NCBI GenBank assembly: GCA_963812415.1
Contig: CAWEVH010000002.1
Span: forward strand, 124,001 to 188,000
From: JACVRW01 sp963812415
Lineage (GTDB): Bacteria > Actinomycetota > Thermoleophilia > Solirubrobacterales > Thermoleophilaceae
DNA: 64,000 nt
Reading direction: 5' to 3'
The notes below the pieces were generated by a model. That model saw nothing but the letters and a program-made list of their open reading frames with translations, was not told the origin of the DNA and did no database searches. Position numbers and translations under genes: made by a program. This document shows, one piece after another, positions 1 through 11,790 of this stretch. Position 1 is the first letter of the stretch. Each line of letters starts with the position of its first letter.

Positions 1-709
1 TCGCCACCACGGCGGCGCCAACCGCGGCCTCGCGCGCGGGCAGCCGCGGCAGCCACAGCCACGCGGCCACCAGCACGAGCAGCGCGAGCCCGCGCAGCAG
101 CGGCTCGCCCGGGTCGTACTCGACCACGGCCGTGCCATAGAGCAGCAGCAGGACGACCAGCCCTGCCACCCGCAGCAGCGGACCCGCGCGGCGCGCGGGC
201 CAGAACGCGAGCGCTGCCGCTATCGCGAGCAGGAACGGCGCCCCGAGAAGGAGCGTGAGACGGATCCACTCCTCGGGCCCGTTGTAGGGCCAGTCGACGC
301 CCTGGATGCCGGACAGCCCGCGGTCGAGACCGTCGCCCAGCTCGTCCCAGTGCGCCGGCAGGAGCAGCCGGCCCTCGAGCCCGGCGGCCATGAGTCCGAG
401 GAGCAGCGTGACCGCGGCAATCGCCGCGGCGCCGGCGTGGAGCGCCACCGGCGGCACGCGTCCCGCCGCCGTGCCGAGCAGCGCGAGCGCGCCTGCACCG
501 GCGATCGCGACCAGCACCACGAGCAGCATGCGCCCGACCGGCGCCTGCTCGACCAACAGCGCCCAGTGGCCCACGGCAAAGGCGGCGAGCGCCGCGAAGG
601 CGGCCAGGCGCACCGGGACCGAGTCCGTGGTCGTCGCCGCGATCGGCGCGGTCCCCGGCAGCGGCTGCGCGGGACCCGCGGCGGCCGGTCTCGGCGCGAG
701 CGGACTCAT
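1..709 (-). CDS. Transglutaminase-like membrane protein, N-terminal part (runs off the window)
   Basis: The frame opens at an ATG that overlaps the stop of the DUF58 gene (ATGA) and stays open to the window edge, giving about 236 residues. An Ala/Pro-rich tail of about 35 residues is followed by five or six hydrophobic segments separated by short charged loops. This matches the membrane half of TgpA-type proteins (DUF3488 followed by a transglutaminase core); the catalytic Cys-His-Asp domain would lie outside the window. The call rests mainly on its place as third gene of a MoxR-DUF58-transglutaminase cluster, a well-known arrangement. Such clusters are linked to envelope protein maturation; the substrate here is unknown. 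Confidence 0.75.
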   Translation of the reverse strand, partial: MSPLAPRPAAAGPAQPLPGTAPIAATTTDSVPVRLAAFAALAAFAVGHWALLVEQAPVGRMLLVVLVAIAGAGALALLGTAAGRVPPVALHAGAAAIAAVTLLLGLMAAGLEGRLLLPAHWDELGDGLDRGLSGIQGVDWPYNGPEEWIRLTLLLGAPFLLAIAAALAFWPARRAGPLLRVAGLVVLLLLYGTAVVEYDPGEPLLRGLALLVLVAAWLWLPRLPAREAAVGAAVVA

Positions 710-1815
710 GCCGCCGCTCCCCGGCGCACCCGGTCGACGATGCAGCCCGTGCAGCCCGCGACCTCGAACTCGGGGCGCACCCCGGGCAGGCGCGTGGGAC
801 TCACCACGTACCGCGAGCCGGCCGGCAGGCGCTCGAGCGCGCGCGGCGTGATGCGCAGGTCGGCGCCTGTGACCCAGATCACCGCGCCCCCGCGCGGGCC
901 GAGCGTGCTGCCGAGCGGTGCCGGCCCCTCCTCCACGAGCGCCAGCCGGTGGTGGACGGCCGGCCACACGCCGAGGTCGTGGGCGATGTCGATCGGACGC
1001 CGGTCGCCCGGCAGCAGCACTGCGCAGCCGGACTCGTGGGCGAGCCAGACGCACAGCGACGCGGCCGCGCGCACCGCGCAGTCGAGCGCCTCGTCACTGG
1101 CCGGCCCCGACGGGTCGAGGACGACGAGCGGGGCCGAATCGAGCTCGGCCACGAGCCGGCGCTCGAGCATCTCGCCCCGGCGAGCCACCGTCGGCCAGTG
1201 GATGCGCGAGGCGGGCGCGCCCTCCCGGTAGGGGCGCAGACCGTCGATCTCGAGTTCTGCCAGCGAGGCGTCGAGCCGGCGCCCGGAGATGCCCGGCGTG
1301 CCGCCCAGACCGGCGCTCCGGCCGGCGCCGGCGCCGCCCCCGCCCGGCGCCGTCACGGGCTCGACGCGCGGGAGCACGATCACCTCCTCGCCTCCCCGTC
1401 CGCGCACCTCGCGGGCGAAGAGGCGGAGCGGGTCGCGGATCACGAGCAGCCCCGGCGCGAGCACCCTGCGACCGCGACGCGCGAAGCGCACGTTGATGCG
1501 AAGCCGGCGCGACCAGTGGCCGGCGACCGCCACGGGCGAGCCGAGCAGGGGTTCGAGCAGCTCACCCCCGGGCGGCGGCAGCAGGCCGCTCTTGAACTCG
1601 ACCTGCAGCGGGTACGACTCCTCCTCGAGGACCGTGTGCGGGCCGGGCTTCCGCGTGATCCGCGCACCCCGCGCGGCCAGCAGCACCCACGCGACCGAGC
1701 CGGCGGCGAGCACGATCAGCCCGACGCCCGGGACGTAGAGCGAGGCCGCGTCGAAGGTGGCAGCGGCCAGGCAGAGCGCGATCCCGAGCAGAATCGTGAC
1801 CGCTGCTCGCAGCAT
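706..1815 (-). CDS. DUF58 domain protein
   Basis: The 369-residue product begins with two hydrophobic segments (about residues 5-25 and 27-47) and then a soluble domain. The DUF58 signature YREGAPASRIHWPTVARRGE lies at residues 196-215 and is close to consensus, and the region after it has the von Willebrand A-like alternation typical of the family. The start is ATG, overlapping the MoxR stop (ATGA), and the stop overlaps the next start, so the three genes are translationally coupled. DUF58 proteins are thought to work with MoxR AAA ATPases as a chaperone-like pair acting on membrane or secreted clients. The family assignment is firm; the cellular role is inferred. Confidence 0.93.
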   Translation of the reverse strand: MLRAAVTILLGIALCLAAATFDAASLYVPGVGLIVLAAGSVAWVLLAARGARITRKPGPHTVLEEESYPLQVEFKSGLLPPPGGELLEPLLGSPVAVAGHWSRRLRINVRFARRGRRVLAPGLLVIRDPLRLFAREVRGRGGEEVIVLPRVEPVTAPGGGGAGAGRSAGLGGTPGISGRRLDASLAELEIDGLRPYREGAPASRIHWPTVARRGEMLERRLVAELDSAPLVVLDPSGPASDEALDCAVRAAASLCVWLAHESGCAVLLPGDRRPIDIAHDLGVWPAVHHRLALVEEGPAPLGSTLGPRGGAVIWVTGADLRITPRALERLPAGSRYVVSPTRLPGVRPEFEVAGCTGCIVDRVRRGAAA

Positions 1816-2778
1816 CAGAGCGCCGGGACTCGCTCCAAGGCGTCGCGCACCACGGCCTCACGCTCATCCGCGCTCGCTCCCGGTGCGAGCAGGAGGCGGT
1901 GCGTGAGGACCGCGCTCGAAAGCTTCTGCACGTCGTCGGGAAGCGCGTGGTCGCGCCCGTCGAGCGCCGCGTATGCCTTGGCGGCGCGGAACAGCATCAA
2001 CCCCGCGCGCGGGCTGGCGCCGAGCTCCACCCGCGGGTCCGAGCGCGTGGCCTCGAGGATCCGGACCACGTAGCGCCGCAGCGCCTCGCTCCCGTGCACG
2101 GCCCCGGACGCAGCCTGAGCTGCGAGCACGTCGCGCCACGTCGGCCACCGGCTCGAGATCGAGCACGCGGTCGCTCTCGGCGTGGTCGAGCAGCATCTGG
2201 GACTCCTGGTCGGCGCTCGGGTAGCCGAGCGACACGCGCACCATGAAGCGGTCGAGCTGCGCCTCCGGAAGCGGGTAGGTGCCCTCGTACTCGACGGGAT
2301 TCTGGGTGGCGATCACCACGAACGGCGCCGCCAGCTCGTGTGTGTGCTTGTCGACCGTCACGTGGCGCTCCTGCATGCACTCGAGCAGCCCGGACTGCGT
2401 CTTGGGCGAGGCGCGGTTGACCTCGTCCACCAGCACCACGTTCGCGAACACCGGGCCGGGCCGGAACTCGAAGCGGTTCTCGCGCTGGTTGTAGACGTTC
2501 GTGCCCACGACGTCGGCGGGCAGCAGGTCGGCGGTGCACTGCACGCGCGCGTACTCAGCGTCCACCGAGCGAGCGAGCGCGCGCGCCAGCGCCGTCTTGC
2601 CCACCCCGGGGTAGTCCTCGATCAGCACGTGGCCCTCCGCGAACAGCGCCACGAGCACGTCACGCAGCACCTCGGGGGGCGCCTTCACGGCGCGGGCGAC
2701 GTTGTCCCGCAGCCGCGCGCCGAGCTCCGCTACCTGGGGTGGGGTGAGCTCAGGGGCCGTCGCCATGTGTTCGTCCAT
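1815..2778 (-). CDS. MoxR-family AAA+ ATPase (frameshifted as sequenced)
   Basis: The N-terminal frame carries Walker A (DYPGVGKT, residues 55-62), Walker B (VVLVDEVNR, 114-122) and the MoxR-typical CTADLLPADV segment. The C-terminal lid continues in another frame (ending TGA at 1815), so the reading frame changes near 2135-2145, within the stretch that should read DV..TWRDVLAAQA. Both halves are well conserved, so the gene is probably intact in the organism. MoxR ATPases remodel client proteins and are normally partnered with DUF58/VWA proteins, as here. ATG at 2778 is used; an ATG four codons on (2766) is an alternative. No clear Shine-Dalgarno is seen. Confidence 0.88.
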
Positions 2779-3124
2779 GTTAGGGGTACGCCGGCTCCGG
2801 TGGCCATGGTCCCCGTGCCGGGCGCGTCGCCGTCAGCGCGCCACCACTCGTCGCTGACTCACACCGCCCTCGCGAGTCGGCTCGTCCAGCCGCCGTCGGT
2901 CGGGCGACGGGCCGCAGGTCGCCACGCGCGCACGCGTGCCGCTCGGGAGTCGGGGTAGCGGTCAGGCGCTTGTTCGGAAGCAGCCGGTGCCAAAGGCGAC
3001 GCCGAGCCCGGCCGGGAGCAGGTCGAGCCAGCCCGACGCCGGTCGAGAGTGCGCGCAGCCGGCGCCGGGAGACGGCTTGAGCGCGCGTACCGCCCGCCGC
3101 TGCGGCGCTAGGAAGCCTGAAAGC
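2779..3124. other. Intergenic region, no gene recognised
   Basis: This stretch separates the MoxR operon from the end of the trp operon. I see no codon-biased frame, no tRNA fold and no family motif in it. It must contain the promoter of the minus-strand MoxR operon, but no convincing -10/-35 pair stands out. A short GACTC/GAGTC inverted repeat at about 2855-2877 is weak. Confidence 0.5.
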
Positions 3125-3152
3125 AACGGCGCCCGCGGTCACGGGCGCCGTT
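3125..3152 (-). terminator. Intrinsic terminator-like hairpin after trpC
   Basis: A perfect 11-bp inverted repeat (AACGGCGCCCG, six-base loop, CGGGCGCCGTT) lies about 135 bp beyond the trpC stop. Read on the minus strand the stem is followed by TTGCTTTC, a weak T-rich tract, so it probably ends the long yqeY-to-trpC transcript. The other strand lacks a T run. Confidence 0.6.
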
Positions 3153-3285
3153 CTGAGCGTCCACGCCACACCTCTTGCGGAGACCGGCGCGGACTTCACA
3201 CCCACACCCCAAAGGAGTCCAGATGCAGCACTCACCGTACACCCACGATTGGACGCCGGCAACAGGCCGTGCTGGCGCGTCGCCG

Positions 3286-4083
3286 TCAGGCCTGCGTCGG
3301 CTCCTCCGAGCGCGTGAGCTCGCGGGTGGCCACCTCCGGGTCCGGCGCGCGCATCAGCGCCTCGCCGATCAGCACCGCGTCCACGCCCACCTGCTCGAGC
3401 TCCTCGATCTGGTGGCGGTGGTGGATCCCCGACTCCGACACCACCACCTTGCCCGCCGGAACGTCGGCGAGCAGGTCGAACGTGCGCTGGATGTCGACCG
3501 AGAAGTCCTCGAGGTCGCGGTTGTTGATGCCGATCACGTCGCAGTCGATTTCGAGCGCCCGGTCGAGCTCCTCGTCGTTGTGGATCTCGACGATCGCGTC
3601 GAGATCGAGCCCACTCGCCTCCCCGTAGAGCGTCGCGAGCCGGCGGTCGTCGAGCGAGCCGACCACGAGCAGCACCGCGTCGGCACCCGCCACCTTGGCC
3701 TCGTAGAGCTGGTAGGGGTCGATCGTGAAGTCCTTGCGCAGGAGGGGCAGGTCGGTGGTCGAGCGCGCCTCGCGCAGGTCGGCGAGCGAGCCGCCGAAGT
3801 GCACCTCCTCGGTGAGGATCGACACGGCGGCCGCGCCGCCGCGCTCGTAGGCCCGCACGAGCTCGGCGCACTCCGCGCCCTCCCGGATCGCGCCGGCCGA
3901 GGGCGAGCGCCGCTTGTGCTCGGCGATCAGCGAGGTGCCCGGCCGCGACAGCGCCTCCGCGAACGGGCGGCCCTCCCTCGGGGCGCCGATCTCGCGCTCG
4001 AGCTCGGCGAGCGAGCGCTCGCGCTTGCGCCTGGCGAGCGAGTCGCGCGTGGCGCCGAGCAGGCTCTCGAGCCGCACGCTCAT
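3286..4083 (-). CDS. trpC: Indole-3-glycerol-phosphate synthase
   Basis: The 265-residue single-domain (beta/alpha)8 enzyme closes the indole ring in tryptophan synthesis (CdRP to indole-glycerol phosphate). Family motifs are in place: LIAEHKRRSPS with Lys57, LRKDF with Lys117, GINNRDL (185-191), VSESGI (215-220) and the phosphate-binding VLIGEALMR near residue 240. It is not fused to trpF. Its ATG overlaps the trpD stop (ATGA), so it is coupled to trpD. It is the last gene of the run, and the hairpin downstream fits the end of the transcript. trpF, trpB and trpA are not in this window. Confidence 0.97.
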   Translation of the reverse strand: MSVRLESLLGATRDSLARRKRERSLAELEREIGAPREGRPFAEALSRPGTSLIAEHKRRSPSAGAIREGAECAELVRAYERGGAAAVSILTEEVHFGGSLADLREARSTTDLPLLRKDFTIDPYQLYEAKVAGADAVLLVVGSLDDRRLATLYGEASGLDLDAIVEIHNDEELDRALEIDCDVIGINNRDLEDFSVDIQRTFDLLADVPAGKVVVSESGIHHRHQIEELEQVGVDAVLIGEALMRAPDPEVATRELTRSEEPTQA

Positions 4084-5088
4084 GCGCGCGTGCGCTCCAC
4101 CCAGCGCTCGAGCACGCCGAGCGCGGCGCCCGAATCGACCGACTCCTCGGCGCGGCGCACGCCCGCCCGGATCGAGTCCTCCGCGCCGGCCACGTAGATC
4201 GCCGCGCCCGCGTTCAGCAGAGCCAGCGCCCGCTCGGTACCCGCCCTCCCCTCGAGCACGCCGCGCAGCACCCGCGCGTTCTCGGCCGGGCTCCCCGCAC
4301 CCACGGCGCCGTCCGGGGCGGCCGGCAGATCCACCTGCTCAGGGGTCACCTCGTAGCTCGCCAGGCGGCCTTCGTTCAGCTCGACCACCCGAGTCGCACC
4401 CGAGACCGAGAACTCGTCAAGGCCATCGGCGCTCGACACTACCAGCGCCCTGTCGGTGCCGAGCTCGCCGAGCGCGGCGGCCATCGTCTCGAGCTTCGAG
4501 GGGTCGGAGACGCCGATCACCTGGCGCCGCGCGCCCGCCGGGTTGGTGAGCGGACCGAGGATGTTGAAGATCGTGCGGACCCCGAGCGCCTTGCGCACCG
4601 GCACGACGTGTCGCATGGCCGAGTGGTGCCGCGGCGCGAACATGAAGCCGAAGCCCACCTCGTCGATGCAGGCCGCCACCTCCTCCGGCTCGAGGTCGAT
4701 CCGCGCGCCCAGCGCCTCGAGGACGTCCGCCGAGCCGCACTGGCTCGTGGCCGAGCGGTTGCCGTGCTTGGCCACCCGGCAGCCGGCGCCCGCGGCGATG
4801 AACGCCGCGGTGGTCGACACGTTGAAGGTCGGGCGCCCGCCGCCCGTGCCGGCGGTGTCGACGAGGTCGCCGCCGGCGTCGACCCGCAGGGCGAGGGCGC
4901 GCATCGTGCGCGCGAGACCGGCGATCTCCCCCACCGTCTCGCCCTTGGTGCGGAGCGCGATCAGGAAGCCGGCTGCCTCCGCCTCCGAGGCGTTGCCCTC
5001 CATCACCTCGGCGAGCACCCGGGCGGCGTCGTCGGCCGGGAGGTCCTCGCCGCCGGCGAGGCGGTCGATCGCGTCTGTGAGGACGGGG

Positions 5089-5096
<8 letters not shown>
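4080..5096 (-). CDS. trpD: Anthranilate phosphoribosyltransferase
   Basis: The 338-residue enzyme transfers phosphoribose from PRPP to anthranilate. The glycine-rich PRPP loop (GTGGGRPTFNVST, from residue 83), KHGNR (110-114) and the NPAG/GV segment match the family along its whole length. The start lies 8 nt inside the end of trpG and the stop overlaps trpC, so trpG-trpD-trpC form one coupled unit. Confidence 0.97.
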
Positions 5097-5630
<534 letters not shown>

Positions 5631-5643
<13 letters not shown>

Positions 5644-5682
5644 GCCCCGGCCCGAGCAGGCCCCCGTGGCGCCTGGCTGGTT
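5631..5682. repeat. GC-rich intergenic repeat, copy 1
   Basis: A GGGGGCTCACGCCCC core followed by a CCCCCGTGGCGCCTGGC block. Near-identical blocks occur at 17787-17830 and, inverted, at 43851-43900. Here it fills the trpE-trpG gap and supplies the first codons of trpG (GTG AGC CCC CGG). Confidence 0.6.
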
Positions 5683-5698
5683 GGCTGCGGGCTCGCCT

Positions 5699-7147
5699 TC
5701 ATGCCCAGTCCGTCTGCGCGCACGCCAGTCGGATCGCGTCCATCACCGCGCCCGCCTTCGCCTCGGTCTCGCGGACCTCGGCCTGCGGGTCCGAGTCCGC
5801 CACGATCCCGCCACCCGCCTGCACCTGCACGGCGCCGTCCTTCACGAGCGCCGAGCGGATGTAGATGCACGTGTCGAGATCGCCCGTGTAGGACAGGTAG
5901 CCGACGGCCCCGCCGTAGGCGCCCCGCTTGACCGGCTCGAGCTCGTCGATGATCTGCATCGCGCGGATCTTGGGCGCGCCCGAGAGCGTGCCGGCCGGGA
6001 GCGCCGCGCGCAGGGCGTCGATCGGCGTGACCCCATCGCGCAGCCTGCCGGACACCGCCGAGACGATGTGCATCACGTGCGAGTAGGTCTCGACCGCCAT
6101 CAGCTCGTCGACGCGCACGCTCGAGTACTCGCATACGCGCCCGAGGTCGTTCCTCCCGAGGTCGACGAGCATCACGTGCTCGGCGCGCTCCTTGGGGTCG
6201 GCGAGCAGCTCACCCGCGCGCCTGAGGTCCTCCTCGGTGGACCCCGCCCGCGGGCGCGTGCCCGCGATCGGGCGCAGCTCGGCCCGGCGGCCCGTGACCT
6301 TCACGAGTGACTCGGGCGACGCACCCGCGATCTGGAAGTCCTCGAAGTCGAGGAAGTACATGTACGGGCTCGGGTTGATGGCGCGCAGACCGCGGTAGAT
6401 CGAGAACGCGTCCACCGGGCAGTCGGCCGTCCAGCGCTGGCTCGGCACCACCTGGTAGGCGTCGCCGGCGGCGATGTACTCCTTCACGCGCTCGACGGCG
6501 TCCGCGTACCCGGCCGAGCCGAGGTTCGAGCTGAACTCGGGCGGCTCGCGCCGTCCGGCGGCCACGGCGGGCACCGGCCCGCGCAGCGCGTCACGGACCT
6601 CCGCGATCGCGGCCGCCGCCTCCTCGTAGGAGCTCTCGAGCGCCGCGGACTCCACGTTCGCCAGCACGGTCACCTCGTGCCGCAGGTGGTCGAACGCGAC
6701 CAGCACGTTCGTGATCATCACCGCGAGGTCGGGGATGCCGGTCTCGTCCGGGTTCGGCTCGCCAACCGTCGGCTCGGTGGCGCGCACGAGGTCGTAGCCG
6801 AACATGCCGACGGCGCCGCCGGCGAACGGCGGCAGGCCCTCGAGCTGGGCGAGCCGGCGCCGGGCGAGCTCATCGCTCACGCGCCCGTAGGCGTCCTCGC
6901 GCCAGTCGCTCGCGATCACGGTTCGCGGCCGGATCCCGAGGAACGACCAGCGCCCCACCCGCTGGCCCTGCTCGGCCGACTCGAGCAGGAACGACGGCCC
7001 GCTGCCGCGCAGCTTCAGGTAGGCCGACACCGGCGTCTCGCAGTCGGCGATGAAGGTGTGCCGCAGCGGCACGAGGTCGTGTCCCGCGGCGAGCTCGCGC
7101 ACGTCCTCGAGCGAGGGCGTCAGCTCGAGGTCAACGGCGACGCTCAT
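5699..7147 (-). CDS. trpE: Anthranilate synthase component I
   Basis: The 482-residue chorismate-binding enzyme makes anthranilate from chorismate with TrpG. The C-terminal catalytic core is complete: the RYQVVPSQR-like stretch, GASPESLVKV, the RPIAGTRPRG-type motif, GRNDLGRV, the THIVS-like HIVSAVSG segment and PAGTLSGAPK. The N-terminal regulatory domain has LLESAEQGQRVGRWSFLG, which includes the residues used in tryptophan feedback binding. The ATG lies 17 nt inside the end of hisIE, so no leader peptide or attenuator can precede it; control must come from the upstream promoter or from feedback inhibition. Confidence 0.97.
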   Translation of the reverse strand: MSVAVDLELTPSLEDVRELAAGHDLVPLRHTFIADCETPVSAYLKLRGSGPSFLLESAEQGQRVGRWSFLGIRPRTVIASDWREDAYGRVSDELARRRLAQLEGLPPFAGGAVGMFGYDLVRATEPTVGEPNPDETGIPDLAVMITNVLVAFDHLRHEVTVLANVESAALESSYEEAAAAIAEVRDALRGPVPAVAAGRREPPEFSSNLGSAGYADAVERVKEYIAAGDAYQVVPSQRWTADCPVDAFSIYRGLRAINPSPYMYFLDFEDFQIAGASPESLVKVTGRRAELRPIAGTRPRAGSTEEDLRRAGELLADPKERAEHVMLVDLGRNDLGRVCEYSSVRVDELMAVETYSHVMHIVSAVSGRLRDGVTPIDALRAALPAGTLSGAPKIRAMQIIDELEPVKRGAYGGAVGYLSYTGDLDTCIYIRSALVKDGAVQVQAGGGIVADSDPQAEVRETEAKAGAVMDAIRLACAQTDWA

Positions 7148-7703
7148 TGAGGACCCCGTAGGCGTCGGCGAGTGAGAGCCCGCGCGCCGCGAGCAGCACG
7201 GTGAGGTGGTAGAGCACGTCGGCGGCTTCCTCGGCCAGCCGCTCGTCGGACTCGCCCGCGGCGGCCCGAGCGGCTTCGTCGGCCTCCTCGCGCACCTTGG
7301 CCCCGATCCGGGGCGGGTCGGCCAGCAGCGCCGCCGTGTAGCTCTCGGACGCCGACGCCGAGCGGCGCTCGTCGATCGTGCGCTCGAGCGCCGGCAGCGC
7401 CTCGTGGTGGGTGGGCGTGAGCTCGCCGTTGTGGAAGCAGGTGCGCGCGCCGGTGTGGCAGGCGGGTCCCGCGGGCTCGACCAGCACGAGCAGGGCGTCC
7501 TCGTCGCAGTCGAGCCGGATCCGCTCGACGCGCTGGACGTTGCCGGAGGTCTCGCCCTTGTGCCACAGCTCCTGACGCGAGCGCGACCAGAACCAGACCT
7601 CGCCGCTCTCGCGGGTGCGCCGCAGCGCCTCGTCGTTCATGTAGGCGAGCGTGAGCACCTCGCCGGTGCGGGCGTCCTGGACGATGCAGGGAAGCAGCTC
7701 CAT
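7131..7703 (-). CDS. hisIE: Bifunctional phosphoribosyl-AMP cyclohydrolase / phosphoribosyl-ATP pyrophosphatase
   Basis: This 190-residue fusion catalyses steps 2 and 3 of histidine synthesis. The N-terminal HisI half has WFWSRSRQELWHKGETSGN, the metal site DCDEDA and ACHTGARTCF. The C-terminal HisE half (from about residue 110) has the MazG-like E-E-ADEAARAA and EEAADVLYHL helices. The frame is open further upstream, but ATG at 7703, preceded by CGAGGG, matches the usual N-terminus (MELLPCIVQDARTGEVL). It overlaps trpE, tying histidine and tryptophan synthesis into one transcript; both use PRPP. Confidence 0.95.
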   Translation of the reverse strand: MELLPCIVQDARTGEVLTLAYMNDEALRRTRESGEVWFWSRSRQELWHKGETSGNVQRVERIRLDCDEDALLVLVEPAGPACHTGARTCFHNGELTPTHHEALPALERTIDERRSASASESYTAALLADPPRIGAKVREEADEAARAAAGESDERLAEEAADVLYHLTVLLAARGLSLADAYGVLNERRR

Positions 7704-7731
7704 GTGACCCTCGATTATGGAGGCCCGGCAT

Positions 7732-8499
7732 CTAGCCGAGCGGCAGCTTGAGGAACTCGTAGTAGGCGCCGGCCTCCTCGAAGCCCAGTCGCCGGTACCA
7801 GTGCTGCGGCCAGTCGCCGCCATCGGTCGTGAGGAAGACGAGCTCGCAGCCGTCTGCCCGTGCCGCGTCCGCGGCGGCCAGGACGGCGGCGGTGGCGTAG
7901 CCGTGGTTGCGGCGCGCCTCGACGGTGCCCACCTCCTCCACCTGCCCGATCCGGCCGTCCACGTAGAGCCGGCAGGCACAGGCCGGATCGTCGGGGGGCG
8001 CGCCGAAGTCGCGGCCGGCCCCCGTGGCGCGGCCGAAGCGCTCGTCCATCTCCGCCAGCTCGCGGAGCGCCTCGTCCTGCCAGCCGAACGGCTGCTCGCG
8101 CCGGAAGGCGAGGATGGCCCGGGCTCCGCTCTCCCGGCTGATCTCCCCGCCCGCCCCCGGCGGCGGCAGCCGCTCGGGCTGCCGGGTGCGAACCATCAGG
8201 AGCAGGCGGAACACGTTCCAGCCGAGCGTCCGGAAGCCGGGCGCCAGCGCCGCGCCGCGCTCCTCGTCGTACACGAGCACCTTGCGGTGGGCCAGCGTCC
8301 CGAACAGCAGCTCGGCCTCGGCGGCGAGGGCCGCCGCCGTCGCTCCGGCGTCCTCCGCCCGCAGCACGTTGAGCTGCCACACGAGCGGCAGGCTGGGCGT
8401 GAGCAGGGCGGTGCCGTGCGCCGCCGGCCGGCGCTCGTCCACCACCGCCTCACCGAGGCGCTCGAGGAACCCGAGGATGCGCCCGGTCTCCTCCGCCAT
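7732..8499 (-). CDS. GNAT-family N-acetyltransferase
   Basis: The 255-residue protein has a GNAT fold in its C-terminal half: the acetyl-CoA-binding segment EVGTVEARRNHGYATAAVLA (consensus Q/RxxGxG/A is here RNHGYA) and a YRRLGFEEAGAYYEF end, both typical. The N-terminal half (to about residue 120) is less conserved and may be a degenerate second GNAT repeat. ATG at 8499 shares a base with the era stop, so it is coupled to era. The substrate is unknown. Confidence 0.85.
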   Translation of the reverse strand: MAEETGRILGFLERLGEAVVDERRPAAHGTALLTPSLPLVWQLNVLRAEDAGATAAALAAEAELLFGTLAHRKVLVYDEERGAALAPGFRTLGWNVFRLLLMVRTRQPERLPPPGAGGEISRESGARAILAFRREQPFGWQDEALRELAEMDERFGRATGAGRDFGAPPDDPACACRLYVDGRIGQVEEVGTVEARRNHGYATAAVLAAADAARADGCELVFLTTDGGDWPQHWYRRLGFEEAGAYYEFLKLPLG

Positions 8500-9377
8500 C
8501 AGATCCCCAGGCGGTCCAGCAGGCCCTCGTCGCGTCGCCAGCCCTTGCGGACCCGCACGCTCAGCTCCAGGTGCACGCGCCGCCCGAGCATGCGCTCGAT
8601 CTCCTTGCGCGCCCCGGTGCCGACCGCCCGCACCATTCGCCCGCCGGCGCCCACCAGGATCCCCTTCTGCGACTCGGTCTCCGCCCACACACGCGCGCGC
8701 ACCACGAGCAGCCCGTCCTCGCGCTCCTCGAGCTCGTCGACCTCCACCTCGACGGAGTGCGGCACCTCCTCCCGCGTGCGCAGCAGCACCTGCTCGCGCA
8801 CCAGCTCGGCGATCCGCACCTCCACGGACAGGTCGCTCGTGTCGGCCGGCGGGTAGAGGAACGGCCCCTCGGGCAGGAGCGACACGAGCTCGGCCACCAG
8901 CTCACCGAGCCCGCCGCCCGCGAGCGCACTCACGGGGAAGATCTCGCCCGGAACCTCGAGCGCCGCGGCCGCCTCCAGCGCGGCGAGCGTTCGGCCACGG
9001 TCGAGCCGGTCCACCTTGTTCAGGGCGGTGACCACCGGCACGCCTGCGCCCTTCAGCGCCGCGGCGATAAAGCGGTCCCCCGGGCCGATCTCCTGCTCGC
9101 CGTTCAGCACGAACAGCGCGGCGTCGGCGTCGCCGAGCGCCCGCTCGACCTGGCGCTGCATGCGCTCGGTGAGCGCGTCGCGTGGGCGCTGGACGCCCGG
9201 CAGGTCGACCAGCACGAGCTGCCAGTCCTCCCCGGTCGCGATCCCGCGGATCTCGCGCCGGGTGGTCTGCGGCTTGTCCGAGACGATCGCCACCTTGCCG
9301 CCCACGATGCGGTTCACGAGCGTCGACTTGCCCGCGTTCGGCCGGCCCGCCAGCGCGACGAAGCCCGAGCGGCTCAC
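8499..9377 (-). CDS. era: GTPase Era
   Basis: The 292-residue GTPase binds 16S rRNA and helps 30S subunit maturation. G1 is GRPNAGKST (11-19), the switch region has QTTR, G3 is DLPG, G4 is NKVD and G5 is SAL. The C-terminal KH domain carries the characteristic VWAETESQKGILVGAGG segment. The start is GTG at 9377, overlapping the ybeY stop. era next to ybeY and phoH is a widespread ribosome-assembly cluster. Confidence 0.97.
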   Translation of the reverse strand: MSRSGFVALAGRPNAGKSTLVNRIVGGKVAIVSDKPQTTRREIRGIATGEDWQLVLVDLPGVQRPRDALTERMQRQVERALGDADAALFVLNGEQEIGPGDRFIAAALKGAGVPVVTALNKVDRLDRGRTLAALEAAAALEVPGEIFPVSALAGGGLGELVAELVSLLPEGPFLYPPADTSDLSVEVRIAELVREQVLLRTREEVPHSVEVEVDELEEREDGLLVVRARVWAETESQKGILVGAGGRMVRAVGTGARKEIERMLGRRVHLELSVRVRKGWRRDEGLLDRLGI

Positions 9378-9735
9378 AGCCGCTCCAGGATCTGGCGCTG
9401 CAGTCTCAGCATCTCCCCGCTGTCCGTCTCATGGTCGTAGCCACACAGGTGCAGGACCCCGTGCACCGCCGCCTCGACGAGGTCCTCGGTGTGCTCGGGA
9501 CAGATAACCACGTCGCCGAGCTCCCTCGGTCCGGCGGCCGGCGCCGCCTCGTCGACCGGAAAGGAGAGCACGTCCGTCGCGCTGTCGATCGAACGGTGCT
9601 CGCGGTTCAGCTCCCGAATCCGCGCGGCGTCCACCAACGCGATCGCCACGTGACCGTCGGCCACTCCGGCGGCCCCGAGCGCGGCCAGAGCCGGCTCGCG
9701 CAGGCGCTCGGGCGCGTCGATGAGCTCCAGCTCGA

Positions 9736-9739
<4 letters not shown>
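9374..9739 (-). CDS. ybeY: Endoribonuclease YbeY (probable CTG start)
   Basis: YbeY is a zinc-dependent RNase acting in 16S rRNA 3' end maturation and 70S quality control. The metal motif HGVLHLCGYDHE is intact near the C-terminus and DVLSFPVDE precedes it. A GTG at 9664 would give only 96 residues and remove the conserved first strand. Reading from CTG at 9739, which overlaps the phoH stop (CTGA), gives 121 residues beginning with LIELELID, the expected YbeY N-terminus. No ATG or GTG exists between, so a CTG start or a base error is inferred. Confidence 0.9.

Positions 9740-11789
<2,050 letters not shown>

Positions 11790-11790
<1 letters not shown>

Noticed and set aside
3211..3285. AAAGGAG followed by an ATG (about 3222) on the plus strand
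   Set aside because: The frame quickly becomes antisense to trpC and shows no homology; the apparent ribosome site is probably chance or a gene remnant.
7100..7200. Trp attenuator or T-box before trpE
   Set aside because: trpE starts inside hisIE, leaving no room for a leader; no Trp-rich peptide or T-box sequence is seen.
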